Positions 61,698 through 64,000 of a stretch of 64,000 bases of DNA are shown here, one piece after another. This DNA comes from Actinoplanes sp. KI2 (GTDB lineage Bacteria; Actinomycetota; Actinomycetes; Mycobacteriales; Micromonosporaceae): the NCBI RefSeq assembly GCF_025630775.1, contig NZ_JAOSZE010000009.1, positions 179,437 through 243,436 of the forward strand, in the 5' to 3' direction. How positions within the stretch are numbered: position 1 is the first letter of the stretch; each line of letters starts with the position of its first letter. The notes under the pieces are model-generated. The model was given only the letters and a program-made list of their open reading frames with translations, did no database searches and was not told the DNA's origin. Position numbers and translations under genes: made by a program.

Positions 61698-63320
61698 ATG
61701 GGTGAGTCTGGGCTGTCGGCCGAGCGGCGTGGCGGGCTGAGCCGCCTGCGGGATCTTCCACTGGCGGTCAAGTTCCTGATCGCCATGACGTTGATCGCGG
61801 CCACCGCGTTCGGCACCGCATCGAGTGGCCTGGTCGCGCAGCAGCGCGCCAACGAGGCCACCCGGCACACCTACCAGCACACCCTGCTGCCGACCGCCGC
61901 GCTGGAAACGCTTCGCGCCTCGGCGTTGCGCAGCATCGTGTACCTCATGCAGCTGGCCACGGCAGCCGACCAGCAGGCCGCGTCGACGCTGATCCAGCAG
62001 ATCAAGGCCGAGGACGCGGTCCAGGAGAGCGCCCTCCAGCGGTACATCGAGCTGGGTTCGCTGGCCGAGGACCCGCGCACCGCCCAGGTGAAGCAGTATC
62101 TCGCCGACTTCCGCTCGGCTCGCGACTCGCGGCTGCTGCCCGCGGCCGCCGCCGGGCAGAAGAAGGAATTCATGGTCACCCTGAAGGAGTTGATTCCGCA
62201 GCTGCCCAAGGCCGGCGCCATCGTCACGTCTCTGATCGACGAGGAGACCGCTCTGGCCGCCAAGAACGCGGCAGCAGCCGAGGCCTCATACAACGAGCAC
62301 CGGCTGTTCATCATCGCCCTCGTCTTGGGCGGCCTCCTGCTCGCCTTCGCCGTCGCCTGGACGGTGATCCGGCAGACCGTGCGCTCGATCAAGCGGATGG
62401 CGGCCGTCCTGGACCGGGTCAGCGCCGGTGACCTCACCCAGCGGGTCGAAATCGGGTCCCGCGACGAGATCGGCTCCATGGCGGCGTCGCTCAACCAGGC
62501 GACCGACAGCATGCGTAAGACCCTGACCGAGCTGGACCACTCGGCGTCCGAGCTGGCGTCCTCGGCGCAGCACCTCACCGCGATCTCCTCCACCATCGGC
62601 GGCGGCGTCAACGAGGTCAGCATGGAGGCCGACGCTGTCGCCCGGGCCGCGAACGAGGTCTCGCAGAACGTGAACGCGCTCGCCGCGGCGAGCGAGGAGA
62701 TGGGTGCCTCCATCCGGGAGATCTCTCTCAACGCCGGCCAGGCCGCGGGCGTGGCCAGCGAGGCCGTCACGGTCGCCGAGCAGACCACCGCCGTGGTCAC
62801 CCAGCTCGGCGCGTCCTCGGCGCAGATCAGCGACGTGGTCAAGGCCATCACCGCCATCGCCGAGCAGACCAACCTGCTCGCCCTCAACGCCACCATCGAG
62901 GCCGCCCGCGCCGGGGAGTCCGGCAAGGGCTTCGCCGTGGTCGCCACCGAGGTCAAGGACCTCGCCCAGGAGACCGCCCGGTCGACCGAGGACATCGCGA
63001 ACCAGGTCCAGGCGATCCAGCGGGACACCGCCAAGGCCGTCGAGGCGATCGCCGGCATCACCGCGGTCATCGCGCAGATCAGCGACTTCCAGACCACCAT
63101 CGCGTCCGCGGTCGAGGAGCAGACCGCCACGAGTCAGGAGATCAACCGCAGCGTGACCGAGGCCGCGGGCGCCTCCGCCGGCATCGCCAGCAACGTCTCG
63201 GCGGTCGCCGGCGCCAGCCAGGTCGCGAGCGCCGGCGTGGTGGAGACGCACGCCGCCGCCGAGCAGGTCGCGCAGATGTCCAGCGACCTCAAGTCCCTGG
63301 TGTCGCGGTTCGTCATCTGA
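61698..63320 (+). CDS. methyl-accepting chemotaxis protein
   Basis: 540 residues; ATG with AGAGGG eight bases upstream. Membrane segments at about 22-44 and 193-214 bracket an extracellular four-helix domain ([20 protein letters not shown]). A HAMP domain follows ([20 protein letters not shown]) and then the signalling domain with the conserved hairpin tip [20 protein letters not shown] and [20 protein letters not shown]. There are no cheA/cheW genes in the window. It would transmit a signal to a chemosensory array or to an alternative output. Confidence 0.95.
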   Translation: MGESGLSAERRGGLSRLRDLPLAVKFLIAMTLIAATAFGTASSGLVAQQRANEATRHTYQHTLLPTAALETLRASALRSIVYLMQLATAADQQAASTLIQQIKAEDAVQESALQRYIELGSLAEDPRTAQVKQYLADFRSARDSRLLPAAAAGQKKEFMVTLKELIPQLPKAGAIVTSLIDEETALAAKNAAAAEASYNEHRLFIIALVLGGLLLAFAVAWTVIRQTVRSIKRMAAVLDRVSAGDLTQRVEIGSRDEIGSMAASLNQATDSMRKTLTELDHSASELASSAQHLTAISSTIGGGVNEVSMEADAVARAANEVSQNVNALAAASEEMGASIREISLNAGQAAGVASEAVTVAEQTTAVVTQLGASSAQISDVVKAITAIAEQTNLLALNATIEAARAGESGKGFAVVATEVKDLAQETARSTEDIANQVQAIQRDTAKAVEAIAGITAVIAQISDFQTTIASAVEEQTATSQEINRSVTEAAGASAGIASNVSAVAGASQVASAGVVETHAAAEQVAQMSSDLKSLVSRFVI

Positions 63321-63338
63321 CCGGACCGCACGATCGAC

Positions 63339-63364
63339 ATCGGCCGCCCTTCGGGGCGGCCGAT
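63339..63364. terminator. TTCG-loop hairpin terminator after the chemotaxis gene
   Basis: ATCGGCCGCCC-TTCG-GGGCGGCCGAT, a perfect 11-bp stem closed by the very stable TTCG tetraloop, 18 bases after the stop codon. Flanking GACA/TGTC extend the symmetry. Confidence 0.85.
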
Positions 63365-63501
63365 TGTCGTCCGTACGAAGCGGAATCCTGCCCCACTCCC
63401 GGGCCGAATGGGCACTCCGGCCCTAAACGGACGTTAATCTCCGGACCAGCCTCGGATCGGCAATTCTTTCTGTGCCGGAGCCCGTTTATTTTACGGCCCC
63501 C

Positions 63502-63915
63502 ATGCACTACATTCTCGCCATGACCAAGCCGGAGCTGCCGCGACTCGTCGAACAGACTCGAGCGCTGCTGTTGCTGCAGATGTATATGACGCTGCTCGTC
63601 CTGTTCTTCATGACGTTCCTCCTGCATTTCTTGGCCAATGCCATGGGCGGGACCAGCGGCGCCAGGTTCTACGTCACCTACACGGTCCTGGTGTGCATCC
63701 CGATCGTGCTGGGGATATCGGCCATGATGTTCCGGCGAGGCATGGCGCTCGGCTGGATGCTTGCCCTGGTCACCGAGCTGGCCACGCTGGCGGTCGCCAT
63801 CAAGTCGATCGCCGGCCAGTTCACCGGCCTGGCGGCGATCATTCTGCTGGTGGTCGGCGGCTACGCCACGTTCAACCTGTTCCGACCGGAAGTCCGCCGG
63901 CACTTCTTCGGCTGA
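63502..63915 (+). CDS. small membrane protein of unknown function
   Basis: 137 residues from ATG 63502; an ATG at 63520 is equally possible, and no ribosome-binding site is seen. AT-rich TTTATTTTAC lies just upstream, so a leaderless start at 63502 is plausible. After a short leader with KPELPRLVEQTRALLLLQ come four hydrophobic segments (MYMTLLVLFFMTFLLHFLAN, FYVTYTVLVCIPIVLGISAM, LGWMLALVTELATLAVAI, FTGLAAIILLVVGGYATFNL). No family recognised. Confidence 0.6.
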   Translation: MHYILAMTKPELPRLVEQTRALLLLQMYMTLLVLFFMTFLLHFLANAMGGTSGARFYVTYTVLVCIPIVLGISAMMFRRGMALGWMLALVTELATLAVAIKSIAGQFTGLAAIILLVVGGYATFNLFRPEVRRHFFG

Positions 63916-63926
63916 CCGGCCATTGG

Positions 63927-63980
63927 AAAACTCCCGATCGGTGGCGATGAACAACGGTCATCACCACCGATCGGGAGTTT
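63927..63980. terminator. long bidirectional hairpin terminator at the window's end
   Basis: AAACTCCCGATCGGTGG (63928-63944) and CCACCGATCGGGAGTTT (63964-63980) are perfectly complementary over 17 bp. Inside, after a one-pair mismatch, GATGA/TCATC adds five more pairs, leaving a 7-base loop. The arm ends in TTT followed by CC on the + strand and AAAA on the other side, so it can act in both directions. It lies 12 bases after the small membrane protein's stop. Confidence 0.88.
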
Positions 63981-64000
63981 CCTTATGCGCTTATCCGCCG

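Overview
The window is very GC-rich with dense, often overlapping genes, frequent GTG/TTG starts, likely leaderless genes, an acyl-CoA carboxylase epsilon-type subunit and red-type Rubisco genes. All of this points to a high-GC actinomycete chromosome (Micromonosporaceae-like would fit; this is inference from style and gene content only). There are no rRNA or tRNA genes, insertion sequences, phage genes or CRISPR arrays that I can support.

Layout. 1-5.1 kb: a + strand acyl-CoA operon with the end of a DUF35/OB-fold protein, three thiolase-fold proteins (two without the catalytic Cys, one canonical) and an acyl-CoA synthetase. 5.1-10.7 kb (-): a TrmB/LuxR-like regulator, a large secreted subtilase and a TetR regulator. 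10.7-16 kb (+): a methylmalonyl-CoA mutase-type catalytic subunit without its B12 domain, followed by an acyl/propionyl-CoA carboxylase (beta, epsilon, alpha). 16-18.1 kb: an orphan MASE1 histidine kinase. 18.2-26.4 kb (-): an eight-gene catabolic operon (quinone oxidoreductase, TauD-type dioxygenase, BKACE beta-keto acid cleavage enzyme, MFS transporter, hydrolase, acyl-CoA synthetase, acyl-CoA dehydrogenase, TPR/Sel1-like protein). 26.7-28.9 kb: a membrane GGDEF-EAL protein.

29.7-40.2 kb is the metabolic highlight. A MoxR AAA+ ATPase and a VWA protein (CoxD/CoxE-like) precede the S, L and M subunits of a molybdenum hydroxylase of the aerobic CO dehydrogenase family; its L subunit carries the form II signature AYRGAGR, not the form I signature. 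Convergent to it lies a LysR (CbbR-like) gene divergent from a Calvin-cycle operon: an FBPase-like protein with an eroded metal site, phosphoribulokinase, and Rubisco large and small subunits. Strong hairpins end both operons. If the hydroxylase oxidises CO, this is an energy plus carbon-fixation island; if not, the electron donor lies elsewhere.

40.2-63.9 kb is mixed: a CoA-binding protein, exported proteins, a multi-pass membrane protein fused to a GH5 (endoglycoceramidase-like) domain whose 3' end sits in a 53-bp tandem repeat, DinB, monooxygenase and small proteins, a DUF4185/fibronectin-III protein, a formate/nitrite-type channel, an HxlR regulator divergent from an MBL-fold hydrolase, an acyl-CoA dehydrogenase convergent with a MalT/LAL-type regulator, and a compact sugar locus: a PucR/CdaR-like regulator divergent from a fused class II aldolase-class III aminotransferase and a FGGY kinase. 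The window closes with a chemotaxis receptor, a small membrane protein and a long hairpin terminator.
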